From assembly GCA_947500385.1 (NCBI GenBank), contig CANMSA010000003.1:124001-188000 (forward strand): a stretch of 64,000 nucleotides of DNA, in the 5' to 3' direction. Of the stretch, positions 55,296-63,804 are shown one piece after another. The stretch comes from an uncultured Flavobacteriaceae bacterium (GTDB lineage: Bacteria > Bacteroidota > Bacteroidia > Flavobacteriales > Flavobacteriaceae). The notes under the pieces were generated by a model. It saw only the letters and a program-made list of their open reading frames with translations, made no database searches and had not been told where the DNA came from. The position numbers and the translations under genes are program-made. Positions within the stretch are counted from its first letter, which is position 1. Every line of letters begins with the position of its first letter.

Positions 55296-56060
55296 TTACT
55301 CCATTTTGAAAAACCGATCATCTATAACGGGCGAAAGGGTATCTACCTTTTTAAAGTAGTCTATCAACGCATTGCGAATGAGATAATCAACCGTAGTAAC
55401 CTTAAGGGCATCTTTAAAAAAGACCATGCTATCGCCCCCTTTGGTCAAATAGTCACTGGTGGCCACCCAATAGTGTTTATTTACATCAAAGGCTTGACCC
55501 GCAATGGAGAGCGAATGCAATTCGCCGCTCTTAGTTAGAACTATCTGAATACCACTAATGGGGTGTGCACGCTTAGAGGCAATAAGGTAATCGATCATTG
55601 CCAGAACTGATTGTCCGGTAAGTTTTACCACCGCAATGCTGTTTTCAAAAGGCATTACTTCGTACGCGTTGCGGGCCGATACGGGGCCTTTCGAAATAAC
55701 AGCACGGATGCCGCCATGGTTCAAGAGTACAAAATCGATTTCTTCCCCGGTACGTTTTTTGAAAATAGGATTGGCTTGCTCCAGCACAATATCGGCCATA
55801 AGATTGCCCGCCGTGCTATTATAGACACCATCTTCTTTTGAAATTGGCTTGGGGGCAAAAGCAAGGGTGCTGTCCAACACAGCATCTATTCGCTGGCGAT
55901 AGGGAAGCACAAAGGCTTCAATATCCGAGTTTAAGGAAAGCGAATCAGAAATAGCCAACTGCTTCGCTTCGACCTTTGATAGGCCCTGAACACTTGGCTG
56001 GCAAGACAGCAACGAACTAATTGTTGTAAATGTAACAAAATGTTTTATTTTTAAAATCAT
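55296..56060 (-). CDS. 5'-nucleotidase C-terminal-domain lipoprotein
   Basis: 254 residues. Lipoprotein signal with lipobox SLLSC, then the 5_nucleotid_C domain: DGVYNSTAGNLMADIVLEQAN, FVLLNHGGIRAVISKGPVS, NAYEVMPFENSIAVVKLTGQSVLAMIDYL and TSDYLTKGGDSMVFF, which in UshA binds the nucleobase. Sixty-four bp upstream of the catalytic half on the same strand. Separate genes for the two halves, one lipid-anchored and one with a Tat-like leader, imply that they meet in the periplasm. Confidence 0.9.
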   Translation of the reverse strand: MILKIKHFVTFTTISSLLSCQPSVQGLSKVEAKQLAISDSLSLNSDIEAFVLPYRQRIDAVLDSTLAFAPKPISKEDGVYNSTAGNLMADIVLEQANPIFKKRTGEEIDFVLLNHGGIRAVISKGPVSARNAYEVMPFENSIAVVKLTGQSVLAMIDYLIASKRAHPISGIQIVLTKSGELHSLSIAGQAFDVNKHYWVATSDYLTKGGDSMVFFKDALKVTTVDYLIRNALIDYFKKVDTLSPVIDDRFFKME

Positions 56061-56061
56061 A

Positions 56062-56149
56062 ATCCTTTTTATCTTTGCCTTATGATGTGAACGTATATTC
56101 TTTACATTTGTACTACCCTGTGCTTCTTTTTACTTCACATAAAAAGGAT
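56062..56149. promoter_or_regulatory. 11-bp inverted repeat in a divergent promoter region
   Basis: ATCCTTTTTAT (56062-56072) and its exact complement ATAAAAAGGAT (56139-56149) lie 66 bp apart between the divergent nucleotidase and DUF6913-like genes. The left arm overlaps a plus-strand TATCTTTG box (56070-56077). May be two opposed binding sites for one regulator. Confidence 0.35.
56103..56110 (+). promoter_or_regulatory. -7 promoter box of the DUF6913-like gene
   Basis: TACATTTG, exact TAnnTTTG match, about 64 nt before the ATG at 56175. A second exact box at 56070-56077 is also possible. Confidence 0.4.
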
Positions 56150-56174
56150 ATTAGGGAACAAAATGTAAAAATAC

Positions 56175-56711
56175 ATGTTTAAGGGAATAAAAGATAAGTT
56201 CAAGTATCGATCTGGTGAAAAATTCTTGAAGGAGGCTTTGAGGAAACCGGTGGTTCCTGCAAACCGTTCGCAAGGTATTACCTCCGTGGGATGTATTGTA
56301 GATATGGACCAATTTGAAAATGCGGATGTTTTTTATCAGTTTCAGGAAGAGTATTCTTTGCGGCCAAACGCAGTAAAAATCATTGGCTACAAAAGTTACT
56401 ATGATAAGAATTCACCTTATGCGACTCCCGTTTTTTCAGATAAGGATTTAGGATGGAACGGCGAAATTGAAAATAGCTATGCGTTGGAGTTCCTTAGCAG
56501 GGAATACGATTTATTGGTCAATTATTACAAAGAAGATAACTTGTTGATGAAGTTAATGAGCGTGAAGACCAAGGCGCGTTTTCGGGTAGGTTTTACAGAA
56601 GTTGATAGTTATTTTAACGATTTGATCCTTGATGTAGCCTTAACCGATTTCAATGTTTTCAAAAAGGAATTGAAAAAGTACTTAGGAGTACTGAATGAAA
56701 TAAGTAATTAA
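56175..56711 (+). CDS. Conserved flavobacterial protein (DUF6913-like)
   Basis: 178 residues, soluble, no signal peptide. Contains SGEKFLKEALRKPVVPANRSQGITSVGCIVDMDQF in short blocks and FLSREYDLLVNYYKEDNLLMKLMSVKTKARFRVGF. I recall it as a lineage-restricted family next to dapA in flavobacteria; no activity is known and the family number is from memory. 44 bp before dapA and probably co-transcribed. Confidence 0.7.
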   Translation: MFKGIKDKFKYRSGEKFLKEALRKPVVPANRSQGITSVGCIVDMDQFENADVFYQFQEEYSLRPNAVKIIGYKSYYDKNSPYATPVFSDKDLGWNGEIENSYALEFLSREYDLLVNYYKEDNLLMKLMSVKTKARFRVGFTEVDSYFNDLILDVALTDFNVFKKELKKYLGVLNEISN

Positions 56712-56755
56712 TCTCAACCTGGAGCAACACCTTCAGGTGTTGTAATAGTTTTTAA

Positions 56756-57646
56756 ATGAAAGAGTTCATAGGAACCGGTGTTGCTTTGGTAACCCCTTTT
56801 ACCCAACATGGGGAAGTGGATGTAGCCTCGCTTAGCCAAATTGTAGAACACTGTATCGATGGCGGCATTGACTACTTGGTCGTGCTGGGCACGACCGGAG
56901 AGGCCGCAACACTGCGAAAACATGAAAAGAGAATAGTTGCCGATACCGTGATACACGCAAATGCGGGCAGACTGCCTTTGGTTCTTGGAGTAGGGGGGAA
57001 CTATACCGCAGCAGTGATCGAAGAACTACAACAATGGGATCTTTCGAGCTTTACTGCAATACTTTCGGTATCTCCTTACTATAACAAACCGACTCAGGAA
57101 GGTATTTATCAGCATTTCAAGGCGATTGCCGGTACAACTGAAAAGCCGATCATCCTGTACAACGTTCCAAGTAGAACGGGAAGCAATATGTTGCCCGAAA
57201 CTACGATTCGCCTTGCCAACGAGTGCGAGACGATCGTCGCAATAAAGGAAGCCTGCGGAGATATTGACCAAATCAATGAATTGATTCAAAAGAAACCAAA
57301 TGACTTCTTGGTGATTTCCGGGGATGATCCTACCGCGTTGGCCACGGTATTGGCCGGGGGAGCAGGTGTTATTTCGGTCTTGGGACAAGGGTTGCCATCC
57401 GAGTTTTCAAAAATGATCGACTTGGGTCTTGAAAAAAACGAATCGGAGGCACAGGCGTTGCACGATTCGCTGCTCAAGACCATGAACCTGATATTTAAGG
57501 AGGGGAATCCTGCCGGAATTAAAGCAATATTCGAATTATTGGAGTTAGGTAGTGCCGAAGTACGGCTACCTCTGGTAGCGGCAAGTACGGCATTAAAAAA
57601 TGAACTCAAAACAGCGGTTAGTGGGCTAACGAGGTTAACTGCGTAG
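56756..57646 (+). CDS. dapA: 4-hydroxy-tetrahydrodipicolinate synthase
   Basis: 296 residues. Condenses pyruvate with aspartate semialdehyde, the first committed step to diaminopimelate and lysine. TIM barrel with Thr47/Thr48 (GTTGEA), Tyr135 (YNVPSRTG), and the Schiff-base Lys164 (AIKEACGD), all conserved. dapF, a later step of the same pathway, is elsewhere in this window (38561). Followed by a promoter for bamD, so it ends its own transcript. Confidence 0.97.
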   Translation: MKEFIGTGVALVTPFTQHGEVDVASLSQIVEHCIDGGIDYLVVLGTTGEAATLRKHEKRIVADTVIHANAGRLPLVLGVGGNYTAAVIEELQQWDLSSFTAILSVSPYYNKPTQEGIYQHFKAIAGTTEKPIILYNVPSRTGSNMLPETTIRLANECETIVAIKEACGDIDQINELIQKKPNDFLVISGDDPTALATVLAGGAGVISVLGQGLPSEFSKMIDLGLEKNESEAQALHDSLLKTMNLIFKEGNPAGIKAIFELLELGSAEVRLPLVAASTALKNELKTAVSGLTRLTA

Positions 57647-57723
57647 TACGTTAAATGTTAGCCAAAAGCTTTCTTCAATTTTAAAAGACCTTTTATATTT
57701 AGCGATTGAAAATTAGTTTTTTA

Positions 57724-57735
57724 AATCCGCGGATT
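57724..57735. promoter_or_regulatory. Perfect 12-bp palindrome in the bamD promoter
   Basis: AATCCGCGGATT, ending 5 bp before the -7 box of bamD. This position, inside the expected spacer between -33 and -7, is typical of a repressor operator; binding is inference. Confidence 0.45.
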
Positions 57736-57740
57736 ATCCG

Positions 57741-57748
57741 TAATTTTG
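57741..57748 (+). promoter_or_regulatory. -7 promoter box of the bamD operon
   Basis: TAATTTTG, exact TAnnTTTG match, followed 4 nt later by the bamD ATG (TTTTGCAAAATG), which again predicts a leaderless mRNA. Confidence 0.55.
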
Positions 57749-57752
57749 CAAA

Positions 57753-58586
57753 ATGTTTTTTAAGATGAGGACAGCTTTATTTTTATTGGCCCTAACAATC
57801 TCGCTTGCATCGTGCAGTGAGTATCAAAGGGTACTTAAAAACGAGGAGGTCAAGCCCAAATACGAGTTGGCTCAAAGACTCTATGAGGAAGGGGACTACA
57901 AACGGTCTAATCGATTGTTTGAACAAATTGCCCCAAAGTATGTGGGAAAACCACAGGGGGAACGGGTGATGTTCTTTTTATCGGACACCTATTTTCAGAC
58001 CAAAAACTATAGTATGGCCGGGTACCAATTCGAACGATTCGTAAAATCGTATCCGCAAAGTGACAAAGCGGCCAGAGCTTCTTTCCTAGGGGCCAAATGT
58101 TATTTTATGTTGAGTCCTGAACATACATTGGACCAGACCGATACGGACAAGGCACTTTCCAAACTGCAGACATTTATCAACTTATATCCAGAATCTGAAT
58201 ATTTTAAGGAAGCCAATCAAATGGCTAGTGAGTTGACGACCAAGAAAGAAAGAAAAGCCTATTCAATTGCCAAACAGTTTAACAAGTTGGGCGAATTTGA
58301 TCTTTCATTTTTAGTACCTGCCATTTCGGCCTTTGATAACTTTCTTACAGATTATCCAGGTTCGATATATACTGAGGAGGCCATGTACTACAAATTCGAA
58401 TCTGCGACCATGTACGGGATGAACAGCGCCAATTGGTTGAAAGAAGCGCGATTCGGGGAAGCCAAAAAAGCGTACGATAGATTAATGAAACAATATCCTG
58501 AGACCAAGTTTACCAAGAAGGCAAACAATCTTCTGGAAAAAATTGAAAAAGAATTACAGGATGTTCCTGCAAAGGAAGCAAAATAA
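57753..58586 (+). CDS. bamD: Outer-membrane assembly lipoprotein BamD
   Basis: 277 residues. Lipoprotein signal with lipobox SLASC, then TPR repeats: LAQRLYEEGDYKRSNRLFEQI, SDTYFQTKNYSMAGYQFERFVKSYPQSDKA, FINLYPESEYFKEAN, ending in a basic tail. BamD is the essential partner of BamA in outer-membrane protein insertion. An alternative ATG at 57765 would shorten it by four residues, but the first fits the promoter geometry. First gene of bamD-rpoZ-coaBC-DUF4835. Confidence 0.93.
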   Translation: MFFKMRTALFLLALTISLASCSEYQRVLKNEEVKPKYELAQRLYEEGDYKRSNRLFEQIAPKYVGKPQGERVMFFLSDTYFQTKNYSMAGYQFERFVKSYPQSDKAARASFLGAKCYFMLSPEHTLDQTDTDKALSKLQTFINLYPESEYFKEANQMASELTTKKERKAYSIAKQFNKLGEFDLSFLVPAISAFDNFLTDYPGSIYTEEAMYYKFESATMYGMNSANWLKEARFGEAKKAYDRLMKQYPETKFTKKANNLLEKIEKELQDVPAKEAK

Positions 58587-58598
58587 TTAGCTGATATT

Positions 58599-58934
58599 AT
58601 GAATATGAATGATCTTAAGAATTCGAAAGCGCCTGTTTCTACGGTGACAATCAACAAGAACGAGTTTGACCAACAAACCGATAATATTTATGAGGCCATC
58701 TCTATCGCAGCGAAAAGAGCGGTTCAGATCAATTCAGAGATTAAGAAGGAACTGTTGGAAAAATTAGAGGAATTTGCAACCTATAGTGATAGTCTCGAAG
58801 AAGTATTTGAAAATAAAGAACAGATCGAGGTTTCTAAATTCTATGAAAAATTACCAAAACCGCATGCATTGGCGGTAGAAGAATGGTTACACGAAAAGAT
58901 TTACCATAGAAACACCGACAAAGAAACGAAGTAG
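58599..58934 (+). CDS. Omega-like RNA polymerase subunit, Bacteroidota type
   Basis: 111 residues. The region DNIYEAISIAAKRAVQINSEIKKELLEKLEEF in short blocks resembles the omega (RpoZ) core with the conserved AKRA-x-I pattern, with a lineage-specific C-terminal extension (EQIEVSKFYEKLPKPHALAVEEWLHEKIY). Omega helps assemble RNA polymerase. Its place between bamD and coaBC is a conserved flavobacterial order as I recall it. Start and stop fit tightly: 12 bp after bamD, and coaBC begins 1 bp after its stop. Confidence 0.85.
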   Translation: MNMNDLKNSKAPVSTVTINKNEFDQQTDNIYEAISIAAKRAVQINSEIKKELLEKLEEFATYSDSLEEVFENKEQIEVSKFYEKLPKPHALAVEEWLHEKIYHRNTDKETK

Positions 58935-58935
58935 T

Positions 58936-60141
58936 ATGTTAGCGGGTAAGCATATCCTCTTAGGAATCACTGGGGGCATTGCTGCGTACAAAACCACGTT
59001 TTTAGTTCGTTTACTGATAAAAGCTGGCGCTGAAGTTAAAGTAATTTTAACGGAAAGCGCCAGCTCTTTTGTTGCACCCCTTACCTTGGCCACCTTATCT
59101 AAAAATGCGGTTCTTACTGCATTTGTAAAGGAAGAGGGCGATACTACCGAATGGAATAACCATGTATCCCTAGGGCTTTGGGCCGATTTGTTTTTGATAG
59201 CTCCGGCAACGGCCAATACCCTGTCGAAAATGGCCAATGGCAGTTGCGATAATTTGTTGTTGGCTACCTATCTTTCTGCTAAATGTCCGGTTTTCTTTGC
59301 TCCTGCGATGGATTTGGATATGTATAAGCACCCATCGACCAAGGCCTCTTTTGAAAAATTAAAATCTTTTGGGAACCTCATGATTCCGGCTACTTCCGGG
59401 GAACTTGCCAGTGGCCTTTATGGCGAAGGCCGTATGGCCGAACCGGAAGATATCGTTCGTTTCATTACGGATTATCTATCGGAGGGGCTGCCTCTTAAGG
59501 GAAAAAAGGTGCTCATTACGGCAGGCCCCACCTATGAGGCTATAGACCCTGTACGCTTTATTGGAAATCATTCTTCGGGTCTTATGGGCTTTGAACTTGC
59601 CAAAGCCGCCGTGGCATTGGGGGCATCCGTCGTTTTAGTGTCAGGACCATCGCACTTGGTCCTCGACGACCCGAAAGTAACATTGGTACGGGTGGTTTCC
59701 GCTGAGGAAATGTACAATACGGTGCACAAACATTACGAAACGGTAGACGTGGCCATATGTGCCGCGGCCGTTGCCGACTATAGGCCAAAATCGGCAGCTG
59801 TCCAGAAAATTAAAAAGTCAGACAGCGATTTGTCCATTGAACTAGTAAAGAACAAAGACATACTACTTTCTTTGGGCGAACAAAAAAAAGAACAGTTTTT
59901 AGTAGGCTTTGCCCTGGAAACCGAAAATGAGGTTGCCAACGCCCAAGGGAAGTTGAAACGAAAGCATTTAGATGCCATTGTGCTGAACTCTTTGAACGAC
60001 CCGGGAGCCGGGTTTGGAAAGGCAACCAATAAAATACAGTTCATAGATAAGAATTTGACGATTAAAACGTTTGAACTAAAAACCAAGGCCGCGGTGGCCG
60101 AGGATATTTGGAACGAAATAATGCAAAGAATCCATGCGTAA
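58936..60141 (+). CDS. coaBC: Bifunctional phosphopantothenoylcysteine synthetase/decarboxylase
   Basis: 401 residues. N-terminal flavoprotein decarboxylase CoaC (GKHILLGITGGIAAYKT, catalytic His in NHVSLGLWADLFLIAPATANTLSKMANG in short blocks, APAMD) and C-terminal synthetase CoaB (ITAGPTYEAIDPVRFIGNHSSGLMG, AAVADYRPK and a conserved Lys in KNKDIL). Makes phosphopantetheine for coenzyme A. 8-bp overlap with the next gene, DUF4835. Confidence 0.96.
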   Translation: MLAGKHILLGITGGIAAYKTTFLVRLLIKAGAEVKVILTESASSFVAPLTLATLSKNAVLTAFVKEEGDTTEWNNHVSLGLWADLFLIAPATANTLSKMANGSCDNLLLATYLSAKCPVFFAPAMDLDMYKHPSTKASFEKLKSFGNLMIPATSGELASGLYGEGRMAEPEDIVRFITDYLSEGLPLKGKKVLITAGPTYEAIDPVRFIGNHSSGLMGFELAKAAVALGASVVLVSGPSHLVLDDPKVTLVRVVSAEEMYNTVHKHYETVDVAICAAAVADYRPKSAAVQKIKKSDSDLSIELVKNKDILLSLGEQKKEQFLVGFALETENEVANAQGKLKRKHLDAIVLNSLNDPGAGFGKATNKIQFIDKNLTIKTFELKTKAAVAEDIWNEIMQRIHA

Positions 60142-61030
60142 CATACTGCTCCTTTTTGTTTTTGCAATGTCCGGATTGTTTGGTATGGCACAGGAATTAA
60201 CGTGCACTATTACCGTTAATTCGGATCAAGTATCCCAAACAAACCAACAAATCTTTAAAACCTTGGAAAGGTCGTTGAACGACTTTGTAAACAAGAATAA
60301 ATGGACCAATCGTACTTATAAGGAAAACGAAAGGGTGAATGCCCAAATGTTCATTACCATTACAGATTTTGATGCCAGCAGCAGGTTCAAGGGAACGCTT
60401 CAAATACAGTCTTCCCGTCCCGTATTCAATACGTCATATGATACGCCGATCTTCAATTTCAAGGACAATGATTTTGACTTTGAGTATATCGAGTTTCAAC
60501 CATTGGTCTTTAATGAAAATGTGTTCGAATCGAACCTAGTGAGCGTAATCTCCTATTATGTGCATATTATTCTTGGCTTGGATGCAGATACCTTTTCTTT
60601 AGAGGGCGGTAACGACAGTTATCGAGTGGCACAGCGCATCGTTGCACAGGCACAAGGTAGCAATGCTTCTGGTTGGGAGCAATCTACCGATAACAATCGA
60701 AGTCGTTTTGAATTGGTCGATAACCTCATGTCCAATACCTATCGGGAATACCGAGTGGCAATGTATAACTACCATAGGAAGGGTATGGATGTGTTGGCCG
60801 ATAACAATAGCACCGGCAAACAGGTCATCGCAGGTACGATGAAACTTTTTGAGACGATGATCAAGCGCAGGCCGAATGCGTTTTTGATACAGACCTTTTT
60901 TGATGCGAAATCTGATGAGATTCAAAATATTTTCTCCGATGGCCCCAAAACCGATATTGTGGCATTAAAGGAAACGCTCAATCGTGTTGCCCCTTTTTAT
61001 TCCAGCACTTGGAACGATATTAAATATTAG
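60134..61030 (+). CDS. DUF4835 secreted protein
   Basis: 298 residues with a signal peptide (MRNILLLFVFAMSGLFGMAQ). The mature part contains LTCTITVNSDQVSQTNQQIFKTLERSLNDFVNKNKW in short blocks, FITITDF, PVFNTSYDTPIFNFKDNDFDFEY, ADTFSLEGG and RPNAFLIQTFFDAKSDEI, the DUF4835 signature of Bacteroidota. Likely periplasmic; function unknown, but its consistent place beside coaBC and bamD suggests an envelope role. Overlaps coaBC by 8 bp. Confidence 0.9.
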   Translation: MRNILLLFVFAMSGLFGMAQELTCTITVNSDQVSQTNQQIFKTLERSLNDFVNKNKWTNRTYKENERVNAQMFITITDFDASSRFKGTLQIQSSRPVFNTSYDTPIFNFKDNDFDFEYIEFQPLVFNENVFESNLVSVISYYVHIILGLDADTFSLEGGNDSYRVAQRIVAQAQGSNASGWEQSTDNNRSRFELVDNLMSNTYREYRVAMYNYHRKGMDVLADNNSTGKQVIAGTMKLFETMIKRRPNAFLIQTFFDAKSDEIQNIFSDGPKTDIVALKETLNRVAPFYSSTWNDIKY

Positions 61031-61106
61031 CGGTGCTTATATGGAACCTTTTGACGATGGGGTTTCACGCAAAACGCACCTACCTTCCATTTTTTGATTT
61101 CTATTG

Positions 61107-61138
61107 ATTAGGATAAAGTATATCTTTGCAATCCTAAT
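61107..61138 (+). promoter_or_regulatory. recN promoter flanked by an inverted repeat
   Basis: A -7 box TATCTTTG (61121-61128) lies between perfect arms ATTAGGAT (61107-61114) and ATCCTAAT (61131-61138), 16 bp apart. The arms bracket the -7 box and the predicted start site, an operator-like geometry for a repressor. Leader to the TTG start is about 15 nt. Confidence 0.55.
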
Positions 61139-61149
61139 ATCTGGAAACT

Positions 61150-62802
61150 TTGTTAGCAAACCTCTCTATAAAAAACTATGCGCTTATCGACCATTTAGAT
61201 GTGTCGTTTTCCAAAGGTTTTACCGTAATAACCGGCGAAACCGGGGCAGGAAAGTCCATTTTGTTAGGCGGTCTTTCACTGGTACTTGGTAAAAGAGCGG
61301 ATTTAAATTCCCTGCGCAACAAGGATTCGAAGTGTATTATTGAGGCCGAATTTCAAATTGAAAACTATGGCCTATCCCCTTTCTTTAAGAAACACGATCT
61401 TGATTATGAGGCGCACACCATTATTAGGAGGGAAATACTGCCAAGTGGCAAGTCAAGGGCCTTTGTAAACGATTCTCCCGTCACGCTCGATGTGTTGACC
61501 AAATTAGGAGGGCGGTTAATCGATGTGCATTCGCAACACCAAACCTTGCGGCTTACGGAAACTGATTTTCAATTGAAATTGATCGATGCCCTCGCCGATA
61601 ATGGGAAGGTATTATTGGATTATCAAAACCAATTGGAAACCTATCGCGCAACGGAACGAGAATTACAAGAGTTGATCGAGTTTCAGAAAGAGGCAGATAA
61701 AGAACATGATTACAACAGTTTTTTGCTGCAGGAGTTGGAGGCGGCGAGTCTAAAAGAGGGGATGCAGGAAACCTTGGAATCGCAATACGAACAGCTTAAT
61801 AATGTGGGAGTCATTCTGGAACAACTTTCCCAGGGACATCAATTACTGATCAACGAACAGGCCGGAGTTTTAGGGGCATTGTCCGAATTAAAACAGGTAG
61901 CAAACAAGCTTTCGACCTTTGGAAGTAGGTTTGAACAGTTAAATGAGCGCATACAATCGGTTTTTATTGAGCTAGATGATATTGCCAGTGAATTTGAGAC
62001 GCTACAAGAGGGCACCGATGCAAACCCTGAGATGCTCGAACAGCTAAATGGGAAGTTACAATTGCTATATGACCTTCAAAGAAAACATGATGTAAATGAA
62101 GTTTCCGAATTACTGAAGATTATGGAAACCTTATCTGGTAAAGTAAATGTTACGGAGAGTTTGGAAGCCCGTATTGAGGAAAAGCGTACGTTGCTGAAAA
62201 TTCAAAAGGATCAATTAGAAAAAACGGCTAACGATTTACGTGCAAGAAGGGAAAAGGCAATACCCGGTTTACAGAAACAAATGCTTTCCAATTTGAGTAA
62301 TCTGGGAATGGCAAGCGCCTCTTTCAAAATAGGACTGTCCCCTGCCGATGTATTTATGAATAACGGCAAAGACGATCTCACATTCTTATTTTCTGCAAAT
62401 AAGGGAACCGAATTCGGAGCACTTAAAAAGGTTGCTTCCGGAGGGGAGCTATCGCGTATTATGCTAACGATAAAATCGATATTGGCGAAATATGAACAGT
62501 TGCCCACGATGATGTTCGATGAGATCGACACCGGTGTTTCCGGCGAAATCTCTAACAAAATGGGCGATATCATGCAAGCAATGAGCAGCGCAATGCAGGT
62601 ATTTTCAATTACACATATCCCGCAGGTAGCCTCTAAGGGCGATCAACATTTTAAAGTCTACAAATCAGAAAAAGGGGGCACCACCCAAACCTATATGCAG
62701 GCATTGACCATAGATGAGAGGGTAGTGGAGCTGGCGGAAATGTTAGACGGTAAAACCTTGTCCGATTCTGCCTTGGCACACGCAAGGCAATTATTGAATT
62801 AG
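61150..62802 (+). CDS. recN: DNA repair protein RecN, TTG start
   Basis: 550 residues. SMC-like ATPase acting in double-strand-break repair. Walker A GETGAGKS (29-36), long coiled-coil arms (about 150-340), signature ASGGELSRIMLTIKS and Walker B MMFDEIDTGVSG, with QVASKGDQHFKVYK after it. The family N-terminus MLANLSIKNYALIDHL begins with a TTG codon; no ATG lies at a suitable place, so TTG is the likely start and may keep expression low. Its promoter is flanked by an inverted repeat. Confidence 0.94.
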   Translation: MLANLSIKNYALIDHLDVSFSKGFTVITGETGAGKSILLGGLSLVLGKRADLNSLRNKDSKCIIEAEFQIENYGLSPFFKKHDLDYEAHTIIRREILPSGKSRAFVNDSPVTLDVLTKLGGRLIDVHSQHQTLRLTETDFQLKLIDALADNGKVLLDYQNQLETYRATERELQELIEFQKEADKEHDYNSFLLQELEAASLKEGMQETLESQYEQLNNVGVILEQLSQGHQLLINEQAGVLGALSELKQVANKLSTFGSRFEQLNERIQSVFIELDDIASEFETLQEGTDANPEMLEQLNGKLQLLYDLQRKHDVNEVSELLKIMETLSGKVNVTESLEARIEEKRTLLKIQKDQLEKTANDLRARREKAIPGLQKQMLSNLSNLGMASASFKIGLSPADVFMNNGKDDLTFLFSANKGTEFGALKKVASGGELSRIMLTIKSILAKYEQLPTMMFDEIDTGVSGEISNKMGDIMQAMSSAMQVFSITHIPQVASKGDQHFKVYKSEKGGTTQTYMQALTIDERVVELAEMLDGKTLSDSALAHARQLLN

Positions 62803-62894
62803 GATTTCACTCCACGAATTTTTTATGGGCGATCTGATCTCTGGGATGCTATTTTTCCAACAAATCAATGCCCATTCTACCCGTTAATTTTTAA

Positions 62895-62902
62895 TATCTT
62901 TG
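62895..62902 (+). promoter_or_regulatory. -7 promoter box of fabI
   Basis: TATCTTTG, exact TAnnTTTG match, 30 nt before the ATG. No clear -33 TTG. Confidence 0.5.
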
Positions 62903-62932
62903 GAGCCAACCATATTTAAAGAAGATTAGCAC

Positions 62933-63745
62933 ATGGCATACAATTTATTAAAGGGTAAGAAAGGAATTATTTTTGGCGCCCTGGATGAGAATTCAATTGC
63001 TTGGAAAACCGCGGAAAAGGTTCATGAGGAAGGCGGTACGTTCGTATTGAGCAATGCACCTATAGCAATGCGAATGGGGCAAATTAAAGAGCTGGCGGCC
63101 AAAACCGGATCTGAGGTAATTCCGGCAGATGCCACCTTACAAGAAGACCTGGACGCATTGGTAAGTAAATCCATGGAAATACTTGGTGGTAAGATAGATT
63201 TCGTACTACATTCGATCGGGATGTCCGTAAACGTTCGAAAAGGAAGGCATTATACAGATGAGAAATACGACTTCACGACCAAGGGATGGGATGTTTCCGC
63301 CCTTTCTTTTCATAAGGTTATGCAAAGTTTGTATAAAGCAGATGCCATGAACGAATGGGGCAGTATTGTGGCTCTTACATACATGGCCGCCCAGCGTGTT
63401 TTTCCCGATTACAACGACATGGCCGATAATAAGGCCTATCTCGAGTCGGTAGCACGTAGTTTTGGCTACTTTTATGGAAAAGAAAAGAAGGTCAGGGTCA
63501 ATACGATTTCCCAGTCTCCGACACCTACTACGGCCGGACAGGGTGTAAAGGGATTTGATGGCTTCATTAGTTATGCGGAGAAGATGTCGCCCTTAGGAAA
63601 TGCCACTGCGCAAGACTGTGCCAATTATACCGTGTCCTTGTTTTCGGATTTGACCAAAATGGTGACAATGCAAAACTTGTTTCATGATGGAGGCTTTTCC
63701 AATACCGGGGTAAGTCAAGAAGTGATAGATTACTTTTCAAACTAG
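62933..63745 (+). CDS. fabI: Enoyl-ACP reductase (NADH), FabI type
   Basis: 270 residues. Last reduction of each fatty-acid elongation cycle. Short-chain-dehydrogenase fold with the FabI-type nucleotide loop GIIFGALDENSIAWKTAEK, VLHSIGMS, and the catalytic Tyr-x6-Lys in YNDMADNKAYLE, then KVRVNTISQSPTPTTAG. The Tyr/Lys pair and the Ser-rich substrate loop fit FabI, though the loop differs from the E. coli sequence, which may matter for triclosan-type inhibition. Own -7 box and terminator; apparently a single gene. Confidence 0.92.
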   Translation: MAYNLLKGKKGIIFGALDENSIAWKTAEKVHEEGGTFVLSNAPIAMRMGQIKELAAKTGSEVIPADATLQEDLDALVSKSMEILGGKIDFVLHSIGMSVNVRKGRHYTDEKYDFTTKGWDVSALSFHKVMQSLYKADAMNEWGSIVALTYMAAQRVFPDYNDMADNKAYLESVARSFGYFYGKEKKVRVNTISQSPTPTTAGQGVKGFDGFISYAEKMSPLGNATAQDCANYTVSLFSDLTKMVTMQNLFHDGGFSNTGVSQEVIDYFSN

Positions 63746-63763
63746 GGTCATCAAAAAGAAAAT

Positions 63764-63793
63764 AAGCCATTCGCCTCGGTGAATGGCTTTGTT
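63764..63793 (+). terminator. Terminator of fabI
   Basis: AAGCCATTC, 8-nt loop, GAATGGCTT, then TGTTATTT; a good stem with a weak U tract, 18 bp past the fabI stop. Confidence 0.65.
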
Positions 63794-63804
63794 ATTTAGG
63801 AACA

